This document shows, piece after piece, positions 1 through 8,875 of a stretch of DNA of 64,000 nucleotides (positions within the stretch are counted from its first letter, which is position 1; the number at the start of each line of letters is the position of its first letter). The position numbers and the translations under genes were made by a program. Origin of the DNA: Lepraria neglecta (lineage: Eukaryota; Ascomycota; Lecanoromycetes; Lecanorales; Stereocaulaceae); NCBI GenBank assembly GCA_033220425.1, contig CM065646.1, positions 3,045,501-3,109,500 of the forward strand. Direction: 5' to 3'. Under the pieces are notes generated by a model. That model was not told the DNA's origin, made no database searches, and saw only the letters and a list, made by a program, of their open reading frames with translations.

Positions 1-467
1 TACTTTATTTCGTCTAAGCTTTGGTACGCTCAAGACCATCTTCATTCTCAACCATCAGCATGCTTGCAACTGGTATTTAGACGTCATTCGAACGTAATAT
101 ATCGTTGTCCAGTTACCGGCTGCCCACAGCTCGCTGTTGGTAGACCTCGAACAGCACATTTGGAGCGATCTTGCTCATTCTGATAATTCCATCCCCGATA
201 GCGGCTTGTTTAGTGCAGTAAAGGTCCATGCTTGTGCAGTATGCAAGACGGGAAATCTGCTGTAAAATAGATTTGCATGCTTGATGGTATCTCACAATTT
301 AAACAGATGGGACGTAGAAGCACCTATCCACACGTGACATCTGACCAACCACATTTCTACCCTGACGTATCTTCGTATTCGTCCCTTATCACGACCTACG
401 CCCTGTATCAACAATCAGCCCACTTACCCCCTTACTTTACCCCCTCACAAAAGAAAAAGGAGCCTAC
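1..467. other. Left-edge intergenic stretch
   Basis: I see no supportable gene here. A 60-codon minus-strand reading frame ends at 113 but has no recognisable domain or splice context. Positions 421-467 are the 3' flank of the minus-strand gene that follows. Confidence 0.4.
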
Positions 468-953
468 TCACAGCAGCGCAAGAGTCAAATTCCCCTTCAA
501 CGTAGCCTTCAACTCAATCTCTACATCCAGATTCAACTCCAACCTCAACTTCAACCCATCCTTCTTCTTCATCTCACTCTCCTCGCCACCTTCTCCCTTC
601 CCCGTCTTCAAACTCTGCTTCGGATTCCCATGCCGTTTTGGAGTCTCCCCTCTCTGCGCTCGAGCATATGTGACTGGGCCGTCCATTGAGGTTTCGTCGG
701 GACCTATGTGTTCAAATAGTTGCATGATATCTTCCTCCTCCTCCTCGCCTTCTTGTTCTTCGACCGATGGCATTTGCTCTTGCTGTTGTTGTTTTTGGGC
801 TTGTTTTTGTTGCTGGTTCGTTTGCTTACGTCGCCGTGCGCGGCGCGATTGGGAACGTGAGCGGTAGCCGGGGTCTGAGGCTTCGGAGTCTGTCATTTCT
901 TTCTTTGGGGGAGAGGGTTTTTGGTTTGAAGGGGTGGGCGAGTTGGAGGACAT
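468..953 (-). CDS. Small Arg/Gln-rich protein with amphipathic beta-like C-terminal tail
   Basis: This is an unbroken 161-residue reading frame starting MSSNSPTPSNQ. It has an Arg/Ser-rich stretch (about residues 31-43), a Gln-rich run (45-60), an acidic run (65-75), and a C-terminal tail of alternating hydrophobic and charged residues that begins LKLRLELNLDVEIELKA and ends LTLALL. The tail is nearly identical to the one in the divergent gene at 1665-2390, so the two are paralogs or share a tail module. I recall such tails in many Pezizomycotina proteins with no assigned role. No signal peptide or membrane helix is visible. The function is unknown; the alternating pattern suggests a beta-strand or self-assembly segment, which is inference. 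Confidence 0.75.
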   Translation of the reverse strand: MSSNSPTPSNQKPSPPKKEMTDSEASDPGYRSRSQSRRARRRKQTNQQQKQAQKQQQQEQMPSVEEQEGEEEEEDIMQLFEHIGPDETSMDGPVTYARAQRGETPKRHGNPKQSLKTGKGEGGEESEMKKKDGLKLRLELNLDVEIELKATLKGNLTLALL

Positions 954-1664
954 TGTGGTGGTGATGGCAGTTGCAGTTTGGAGTGTCGGAAGTAGAGGGG
1001 AAACTCAGGAGGAATAGGTGGTGCCAGTTGTAGGGAGTATGAAATTGGCAAGATTGATGGTGAAGAGAGTGAAGAGCCTGCTAATGATGCAAGTATCATC
1101 AAATTGAAGGAGTGAAGCTTCGCAGCCATCTTGTTTGATATTTGATACTCCGACACCCCTGATCATGATCGACCGGGATTTAATCTGGCTCGTCGAACTG
1201 CCAAGTTCTGACACGTGGCAATCGCATTTTCCCACGTTTTTGAACGATGGAAAAGCGTAATTGTGTGGTTCTTGGTGCCATGATAGCTAGAAGATTCGAA
1301 CGTTTATCCTATGTAGTTCTCCATATCAAATTCCAACCTTATGCTTCAGAATTGCAGATCGAAACCACCTTCACAACGGAGCGAACCCTCCGTCATCGTG
1401 CATGATGATCACCCGCCGGCGGATTGCGCCTGTCAGCACTCGCCAATCAAGGAATGAAGTGAAAAGGCTGGTAACTTGCTATCGCGACCTGCCCGTTGGA
1501 AGCTTCGACTTCCAGGTCTGCTGCGTCATACACCTAATCATTCCCAGCCATTCACTTTCCTTTCCATGACCGCTCGATTCATTCACTCATCCCACAACTC
1601 TCAGACCACAATCGCTTGACCCTTCATAGCAAGCAGCTCACTATCCCCTCTACTAAATCCTTGG
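954..1664. promoter_or_regulatory. Shared divergent promoter region of the tail-sharing gene pair
   Basis: These 711 bases lie between two head-to-head genes that share a C-terminal module, so they must hold both promoters. The region near 1530-1660 is pyrimidine-rich on the plus strand, typical of a fungal leader before the start at 1665. I see no further gene and no specific operator that I can name. Confidence 0.45.
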
Positions 1665-2390
1665 ATGAACACTCCACCCGATACACCTCAGAAGGGCAGC
1701 AACATGGTAGAAGAACAAACGAAAACAGACGAAGCCCAAGCTACCGCCGGCGCCAACGCTCCAGGCTCCCCAGCCCAATCCCAATCCACAAAAAGCACTC
1801 CCCCAGAGCTAGGAAGTAAAAAGAACTCCCAGCAGAACACCCCCCAAAAAGAAACCCAAAAAGGAGGCGAATCGCAAGCAGAAACCGAAGGTGACGCTAA
1901 TGCGCCGCCCTCCTCACAACCACAATCGCGGACCGCGAGTAAATCCAAGCCAAGGAGGCAATCTAGGGGCAGGGGAAGGAGCCAGGCGCCTGATAGCGAT
2001 GCGGAGAGTGTGGCTAGGAGCGATGTGAGTGATGCACAGGGAAGAGGAGGGAGAAGGCAGAGGAATAGGAAGAAGAAGCAGCAAGGTCCTCCACAGACGC
2101 AGCAGGCGGAGAAACAGGGCGGTGGGCCTTTAGACAGTCTCGACGAAGTCGGTGAAACCGCGACGGAGGCAGTCGATAAAGTGCAAAATACCGTTGGAGG
2201 CGCGACTGATTCAGTGGGCAAGACAGTCGGAGGATTGACGGGTGGAAAGAAGAATGGTGGAGAGGGAGAAGGGGAGGAGGATGAGGGCAAAGGAGAGCAG
2301 CTGAGACTAAGGCTGGAACTTAATTTGGACGTTGAGATTCAGTTGAAGGCGAAATTGCGGGGGGATTTGACGATTGGCTTGTTGAACTAG
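1665..2390 (+). CDS. Arg/Gly/Gln-rich protein with amphipathic beta-like C-terminal tail
   Basis: This is a 241-residue unbroken frame. Its order is a Pro/Thr/Gln-rich N-terminus, an Arg-rich block (about residues 88-105 and 125-140), a Gln-rich stretch, a Gly/Asp/Val segment containing VGGATDSVGKTVGGLTGGKK, an acidic/Gly run, and a tail starting LRLRLELNLDVEIQLKAKL and ending LLN. The tail matches that of the divergent gene at 468-953. An alternative in-frame start lies at 1704 (MVEEQTK). The composition suggests a mostly disordered protein with one ordered C-terminal segment. No enzyme motif is visible and the function is not known to me. Confidence 0.78.
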   Translation: MNTPPDTPQKGSNMVEEQTKTDEAQATAGANAPGSPAQSQSTKSTPPELGSKKNSQQNTPQKETQKGGESQAETEGDANAPPSSQPQSRTASKSKPRRQSRGRGRSQAPDSDAESVARSDVSDAQGRGGRRQRNRKKKQQGPPQTQQAEKQGGGPLDSLDEVGETATEAVDKVQNTVGGATDSVGKTVGGLTGGKKNGGEGEGEEDEGKGEQLRLRLELNLDVEIQLKAKLRGDLTIGLLN

Positions 2391-2773
2391 GACGTGAGCT
2401 GTGGTTTGGCTGAAGCGTGCGCTATTGTGAGTTTTGTCGGTCTTGATTGATGAATCGGTATGCTAACTCGAGATAGAAAGATATTGCATTTATTGGTGCT
2501 GACATGCGACTGGATATTTCCACGATCGAGCAGGTTAGACATCTTCTGGCTAATCGCCATGAAGGAGGCTTTACATTAGCTGTATGCATGCTGTCATTTG
2601 GGTGGTTGCCATAGGTAGCCTGAAATAGTGGAATTAAATCTCAATCACAATGCCCATGATTTCCTAGATTGACGCCTATATAATGCCTATGCTATAGATG
2701 ATAATTCCGTGCCGCTGTCCCCTATATACGCTCGCATAAATGGTATCATGTACATTCTAAATCTGAAACCCCG
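2391..2773. other. 3' intergenic between convergent genes
   Basis: This holds the 3' flanks of the plus gene ending at 2390 and the minus gene ending at 2774. I see no coding or RNA feature. Confidence 0.5.
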
Positions 2774-5579
2774 CTAAAGTCCCGCAACAAGCAACAGGCC
2801 GTAGCCCAATGATATGACAACTAGGAATGTGAAGATACTGGCCGGTATACCCCTGGAAATAAAATGCTTCACTTGCAGATACCGCTGCCCTGTCTGCGAA
2901 TCTTCCATCATGATAGCAGCTACCAACGAGTCAGCACTTCAGTCACTTCACCTTGTAGAGTGGAAGAATATTTACTCATGTTTGGAAAGCCGCTAGTAGG
3001 CAAACCCATGGCCGCAGAGCACATCAACGCGGAGCTCATGACGAGCAAATTCGGATGAGGCTCTTTCAAGGCAGCGCCGACTTGGTGGACCAGAGGTAGG
3101 AAGATTAAGGCAGCGACTGTGTGGCTGATGAATGTTGCGATGACGAGTATCAGTGCTGCAAAGACCACTAGGACACCGTATAGGCTCATGCCTTCGACTT
3201 TCTCTGTGACGGTGGCCGCGATCGTATGTAGTAAGCCTGACGAAGAGACTGCTTTGCCAAGAGAAAGCCCGCCAGCGGCTAGGATGATGATGGTCCAGAG
3301 GAAGTTGTTGAAGTCTTCTTTGGTGAGAATACCTGTACCGAAGAAGGCGACCATTGGTATGATAGCCACAACGCCCATATCGCCGAAGAAATGCTCCAGT
3401 TGATGAGTTACGCACCACAGGACAATAGTCACGACAGTCACTATGCTGATGAAATACTGCACACCTGTGAATTTGTCCTTCATGGGCCGTATGGGCACGA
3501 TCGTAGTGCCTTTTCCGGGTTGGAAGGTAATGAGGAGAAGAATCCAGATTAAAAGGATGGAAATTATGCAGACAGGAAGAGCGACGAAGAACCATTTACC
3601 CCAGCTGGGTTGCGGCCGCATGTTTTGGAGGGCGATGATGTTCTGCGGAGAAGCGATGGGAGACGCAGCACCGCCGATGTTTGCAGCAAGGGCAATGCCG
3701 AGGATTAGAGCCTTGGAGAAATTGGAGTCGGACGGAAGGTTGCGGAGGAGTGGCTTGAGAAATCGTTAGACTTGTCCAGTTCAAGTATAGCAGAGAACCT
3801 ACTTGGATTATAGAGAAGCAGAGCACTGGTGAAGCAACGTTACTTATCCACATGCTCAATATCATGGCAACAAACATGTTAGTGATTAGGACAGTTCTTG
3901 GCCGAGTGCCTGCTTTGCTGAGGACGAACGTGGCCATCATCTTCGCAATGTGAAATTTTGAAAGTGCTGCAGCAATTGTGAAACCTCCGAGCAGTAACAT
4001 GATGACTGGAGTCCACATGGCTGCGAAGATGTACTTCGTTGCATCTTTGGGATCCAGTCGGTGATGTGGTTTTTGATCCTCACGGGCCACTCGCAAGATA
4101 ACAGCCAAGAATGGTACTAGCAAAGCTGTCACGAATAGAGGTATGACCTATTCCAACGTGAGTGTAGGTCACGGTTTGACATTGCCCGGGGACATGCCTC
4201 TGTCGCCCATAACAAGCTGACGAATACCAGTAACGCCAGACAATTCTGCTGCTCTGGCTTCTTCATAATGGGCACAACTAGTAATATCACGAATAGAACG
4301 ATGATGCCCATCAGTGTAAAAAATGTCGAGCTAAACAACCATTGTGGGCATCTATACTTTCCAATAGGCGTGTCGAGTTCTTTGGTGGCTACCTCGCCGG
4401 TCTCGTCACCTTGTAACTTTGGGTCCTGGTCTCCGCCGAGCAATGTCCTCCTCAAGCCCATATTTGCAGCTTGGGCTTTCCTTTCTATTCCGATCATCTC
4501 TCGCCAAACAGTATTGCGTTCCCATACGACGTGCTCCCGAAGATGCAACCGTAGCTCTCGCCTGGCTGTGGGTACGTCACCCTTCGTTATAACGTCTGCG
4601 TATGCCTTTTCCACGTTCTGGATATTCTCATCGATGTGTTGCATCGTCACCGGTTGGAAAGGATATGCCGGTGCGACCTTTTCTTTGATATACACACTCT
4701 TGAGGTTGCGATTCAACGTCTTGTCATACTTCTTGCACACTTTCGAGAAACCGGTTTTGTTCAGCTGAATGAACGACTTCAATTCGCATAGCGAGACGTA
4801 TAGGCTTATGGTTCGCTTCTTCAATGTCATGCCGGAGGCCACAAGGGTCGAGAAAGCCTGGTCACTGTAGTCATCGTATGCCTGGCTCGCTCTCCGTCTC
4901 GAGGGTGGCAACTCTCTGGAACTTCGTAGGTCACCCTCAGCCTGTGGCGCGTTGGCATCGTACGTTTTCCTTCGGTCCCTAGACATGCCACTCATATTCA
5001 AGCCAGTTCTTTCGTCTGCGTCGTCATCGCTATCGCCTTCTTCCTCCTCTATTGTCGAGGCGCTCATGGTACTCGTCCGCCGTTGCCTACCGCCAAAGCC
5101 GAATTTCCCGAATATGCTTCCACGTCGTGGTCTCCCTTTCTTGTCTCCAGGGCCATCCAGTTGGTCCATATCCACACCATCGGCCTCAGCTCCAAATTCC
5201 TCCTCTTCTTTCATCAGGTCCCCAACCTCTCCGTAGATCTCCAGCTCCTTCAGCTGATAGAAGGAACATATCTTCTCGAGTTCCTGATCCAGCGCCCGTC
5301 GAAATACTGCATCAGGGTCATCGGTATTGATGAGCGGAGAGGCCTCTGCATCATTCTGGGCTAAAATAGGAGACTGGTGGATGGATTTCTCTAGCTGGTA
5401 TATCCTGAAGTATTGCAACGTGGTCAGCTTTGCCGCTAGACTCCTCGAGATCTCGTCGCTCTGGGGCCGGGGATGAATAGAGTGAGAGAGGCTCACAGCT
5501 TTTTGAGGTTACTATAGGCAATGTAATGACTGCTCCAGTCTGGCACCGCGTTGAACTGTATGCTGTGAGAAAACTTCAT
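2774..5579 (-). CDS. SPX-domain low-affinity phosphate transporter (Pho87/Pho90/Pho91 type)
   Basis: I assemble five exons: 5497-5579, 4198-5404, 3803-4147, 2976-3753 and 2774-2919, giving 2559 bases and 852 residues, close to yeast Pho87/90/91. Exon 1 encodes the classic SPX start MKFSHSIQFNAVPDWSSHYI. The SPX phosphate/inositol-pyrophosphate site is visible as FSKVCKKYDKTLNR. From about residue 370 on there are repeated membrane helices of the anion-permease (SLC13/DASS-like) fold, with WATEVIPLFVTALLVPFL and the conserved end GFPNMTAIMMEDSQTG. By family it imports inorganic phosphate at the plasma or vacuolar membrane, with SPX sensing phosphate status. The intron at 4148-4197 appears to be GC-AG (donor GCATGT), because no GT donor keeps the frame. 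Which of the three yeast paralogs it matches cannot be settled here. Confidence 0.9.
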
Positions 5580-6064
5580 GTTCTCGTCGGGAAAGGGAGC
5601 CTGGAGCTTTCGCCCAGGCTTCTCCTCGCTTTTATGTCGATGACGACTTCGGGCAACTTCGGTGTCCTCACGCTTTTGAAGAAGCCGTTGAAGCTCTATT
5701 GACGAAGACGTTGTGAAATATGGCTCGGATGGCCCTTACCCAATGGACGCGGATATTCTGTGTGCAGGTGAGAACGCGCCCACTTCGCGATGGCTTCGAC
5801 GCTGTTTTAAGAGGCCTTTTCCACTTCTGTTGTCCGGCGTTTAGATTACGATACCAAGCTAACAATAGTATTTTAATTAGTAAGGTGACTTTCAATACGA
5901 GTTTAAGATTGCAGGGACCGCTGCCTGAACGTTTTGGGCCAAAATTCAAACATGACTGAGCTACCTTTACCATAGTTAGCCAATTCTTATTTAAGCAAAG
6001 CTACCTGAGGAATATGCGCTCGGAATCCTGCAGTCCGGAAATGAAAAATGTTGCAAAAAAACTG
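5580..6064. other. Intergenic: transporter promoter and Pol III flank
   Basis: This is the 5' flank of the phosphate transporter. It turns AT-richer beyond about 5850. A run of seven A at 6054-6060 reads as a T7 Pol III terminator on the minus strand for the tRNA-like gene at 6065-6211. I see no protein gene. Confidence 0.5.
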
Positions 6065-6211
6065 GGCTGAACTGGGATTTGAACCCAGGACCTCTTACAC
6101 ACAAGTAAAGTACCCAAAGCAAGAACTAAATGTTATTATTAGACATTATTCAATGGACAGTCTTCCGAGGGTTTTGGATGTAACTGACTTCTGCCACTGA
6201 ACTATCCAGCC
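6065..6211 (-). tRNA. tRNA-like Pol III gene with ~75-nt insert (anticodon uncertain)
   Basis: On the minus strand the ends pair as an acceptor stem (GGCTGGA with TTCAGCC). A D-arm-like segment TAGTTCAGTGGCAGAA follows. Near the 3' end there is a perfect T arm, stem CTGGG/CCCAG with loop TTCAAAT. A T7 run, a Pol III terminator, follows within a few bases. The locus spans 147 nt, so about 75 nt would be intron if the mature RNA is about 72 nt. The best anticodon loop I can draw is ATCCAAA (anticodon CCA, Trp), with GTTAC pairing to GTAAG in four of five positions. The D stem has one mismatch and the spacing to the anticodon stem is two bases long, so a tRNA pseudogene or tRNA-derived element is a real alternative. 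Confidence 0.5.
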
Positions 6212-6560
6212 GACTGCCATATACTCATGAATACAAATATAATTATATATAATCTATTCAAAGACAACCATAGCCAAATAGATCATACAGAAGTGCCAAT
6301 GATTTCACAAACAAGTTGTTGGCGGAGGCGCAACGTGGATTTCCCAGGAAAGACACGCCACTTAGCCCATGAAAAAGATGCACTCAAATCAAGAACACAA
6401 TTCCCTTACAAAACCTTCGGAGTGCTGTTTCATCAAGCAGGGTCAAAGGTTCAGCATCAACACCGGCATTTATTCACTACATTACTAGGATTTCGGATAA
6501 CCCCTAGAAGATTATTTCTATTACTTCAAGAAAGAAATTTCAGTGGTCAAAAATTTCCAA

Positions 6561-7619
6561 ATGACCATAGAAACCACATCGCAATGGAGGCACCATTTAC
6601 GCCAGGCTCCAATTTCACATTGGGTTGCCACAATTGACCGATGCACTCTAGATCCTTTCAAGAATCTTTTGAGCACCCCACATCCGCCAACTGCCAAACA
6701 GCTGAAAGCTTTATCGTACATCAAGTGGGATAGGCCAGGAGTCTACCTTTCTGTAATCGAGCGCAAAGATGGAACAGGTCATGCCTTCGTTTATATTGGC
6801 TCCGCCACCAGTCCGTACGGTGGACTCCATCACAGAGTAAGCCAACACAAGAGCCTACTGTACAGTGCGAAGGCAGCGTAAGTCGTTGAAACCCCGACAT
6901 TGTCTGAATATTATGAATCTAAGACAAAGCAAACAGTCTACGTGGGTCCTTTCATCATGGGTTACTCAATCGAAAAGGAGTTGAACGCGCTGAGAAATTT
7001 TCAGTCATTGCCGTAAGCAGCTTCGGTGACTTTTCGGAAGAGGCTATAAAGACAACCAGGGTGTTGTGTCTGTTATGTGAAGCTGTTTATACCCATTGGC
7101 TACAATGCATATCAACTGAGGCATTTCCTGTGCACCTACATTATCTGCATTTTTGTCCTTGGTCAATTGAAACAATTGAATATCTAGGTGCTTGCAGAGA
7201 GAGCCCTTTGAAGCAATCTTTTCATTCTTTACCACACAAGATCCCAAAAAGCAAAGATGGTGCTCGGCTTGATAAGAACGATTACCAGAGAACTCGATTC
7301 GCAGAAGCCTCAGAAAAAGAAGATCTACAAAGCATCAGCAAATGAAAGACGAAAAGAAATTCGCAAAGGGGAGACAGCGGATGAGAAAACCAGGCGGCTT
7401 CAACGGAGATACCTGGAGCCTCGTTACGTCTCGCAGCCTAGAGATCCAAACGCAAAATCAGCTTCAAAGTGTATTTATTGTCATTGCAAGAGCCATAACA
7501 CCCGTACTTGCAAACAGGATCGTGCAGATAAGCCAACAGCGTCAGTCAAATGCCATACGTGCCGCCTTCCTGGTCACAATAGCCTCACTTGTCTCCAGAA
7601 GAAGCAGGAAGTCGTCTGA
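6561..7619 (+). CDS. GIY-YIG-like domain plus two CCHC zinc knuckles (possibly frameshifted)
   Basis: Exon 1 (6561-6877) ends at a GTAAGT donor and joins in phase to an exon starting at 6937. The exon 1 end carries a GIY-YIG-like core, RPGVYLSVIE followed by VYIGSATSPYGGLHHRVSQH, the fold of small nucleases. Downstream in another frame lie two zinc knuckles, CIYCHCKSHNTRTC and CHTCRLPGHNSLTC, ending at 7619. Joining the frames needs an intron in about 7188-7251 (a GT...AG choice that restores frame exists but has no clear branch point) or a frameshift, so the gene may be decaying. No reverse transcriptase or integrase lies nearby, so I do not call a retroelement. The function is unknown; a nucleic-acid-binding or cleaving role is inferred from the two domains. 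Confidence 0.5.
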
Positions 7620-7854
7620 AAAAGTTGAAAGTTCCACAGATTCCTCAAATCAAATTCCATGACTCAGACCTCAGAAACAAGATGACGAAAAGGGCTTTAC
7701 GACTTATGAAAGGAAAGAGTCGAATTAGCCAGTCTCTCGAAACCTTTAGCTGCACACATTTCTCACTTTCAATCAACACGTTTGTCCGTTCCGTTCTGGA
7801 TGCTCTCTTCTTTCCAGACTCGATGACGTATTACAGGCCAATCGTTTTCTTTGC

Positions 7855-8125
7855 ACGCCCTCAACCATGACCGTCAGAACTCCCTTACCACCTTTTCTCA
7901 ACAGTCTCAAATGCCTCTTCTGCTTTCTCAAAAGGAAAACGATGGGTGACCATGACTTTGGAATTGATCATTCCACTGGCGACGAGGTCTACCGCGGCCG
8001 GATACCCAGCTGTATATCTGATAGCTCCCCGGATTGTCAGGTCGCCGATGCAGACAGTAGTAATAGGGAAGTTGACGATATCTTTACCCATCTTACAGGC
8101 TGTAAATATCCCCATTGTAGAGATG
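7855..8125 (-). pseudogene. C-terminal remnant of a zinc-type alcohol/polyol dehydrogenase (MDR family)
   Basis: On the minus strand, KDIVNFPITTVCIGDLTIRG, IRYTAGYPAAVDLVASG and KAEEAFETV are typical of the C-terminal substrate-binding part of sorbitol/xylitol-dehydrogenase-like medium-chain dehydrogenases. The catalytic and NAD-binding parts are absent: upstream of about 8125 the match stops. An extra A in the run near 7893-7896 shifts the frame to an early stop at 7885. Removing one base would continue the family-like sequence with KGGKGVLTVMVEG. The copy is therefore truncated at the 5' end and frameshifted. Confidence 0.7.
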
Positions 8126-8875
8126 GAAAATCAACACTCTGAGTGGAGTTGAGGTGAGGGAAGAGCGATCGTAAGATGGAAGATGAGGCCTGGAGGCGGG
8201 GAAAAGCCACAGGATGAAGAAAGGAGGAGGAAGAGGAAGAGGAAGAGGTAGAGAGGAAAGGAAGAAAACGTGGCCAGGAGGCCAGAGAGCTTCCGAAGAG
8301 AATCGGTGCAACACTGTGAATGAGAGCACTACCTCGTTCCCCGGGGGCCATAATGAGGTCCAGTAAAGATGGAAACATTACAGGCGAAGCAAGATACGGA
8401 GGTATATTCACACTAAATGATGGAGAAGGATTAAATCATACTGACAGCAGCCGATTTCAAAGGGGAGGCAGCCGTAAAGTGAGGGCAGCGAGTCGCAGAC
8501 TAACCGGACCTGGCACGCTTGACCGCAAGAGGGGTTTATGCAGGTGATTCATTTGTGCAAGTTTCATTGGTGCCGCCTCGCTGGTCCTTGGATGGCAGAT
8601 CACCGGATCGCTGCCGGGATGACGAGGTTCCTGGAAAACGCCCCTAGACAAAACCTTATATCTTAGGTTATCTCAAGAGGTTTCGAACTTTCTATCGCTT
8701 TTTCAATTCACCGCCGTCCTATGTGTTATACCGTGTGAATGCCAGACAGAGCCAATTAGGCCCCGATCAGCAAACATTCATGAGCTGAGCACTTCCTTAG
8801 TCTTTGGGACAATGCTACTACCGACTCTGGTAAATCCTTGGTCTATCAGAACACACCTACCGGACAGCCGAAGCC
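8126..8875. other. Intergenic with purine-rich tract; promoter of zinc-finger gene
   Basis: I see no supportable gene. Overlapping minus-strand frames here reflect the GA-rich tract. The region ends with the 5' flank of the gene starting at 8876. Confidence 0.5.
8217..8270. repeat. GA-rich simple repeat
   Basis: Imperfect GAAGAG/GGAGGA units form a low-complexity purine tract within a non-coding region. Confidence 0.7.

Noticed and set aside
1688-2290. 200-codon minus-strand frame opposite the Arg/Gly-rich gene
   Set aside because: It is Ser/Pro/Cys-rich antisense of a biased coding sequence; the plus frame carries the conserved tail.
2993-3595. Second minus-strand frame of 200 codons in the phosphate transporter
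   Set aside because: It overlaps the hydrophobic permease frame, which matches the family and splices in phase.
6065-6211. Firm assignment of the tRNA-like gene as tRNA-Trp
   Set aside because: The anticodon stem has a mismatch and the D-arm spacing is off by two bases, so the identity is left open.
7450-7619. Zinc knuckles as the Gag part of a retrotransposon
   Set aside because: No reverse transcriptase, RNase H, integrase, protease or long terminal repeats found nearby, and the upstream exon is GIY-YIG-like.
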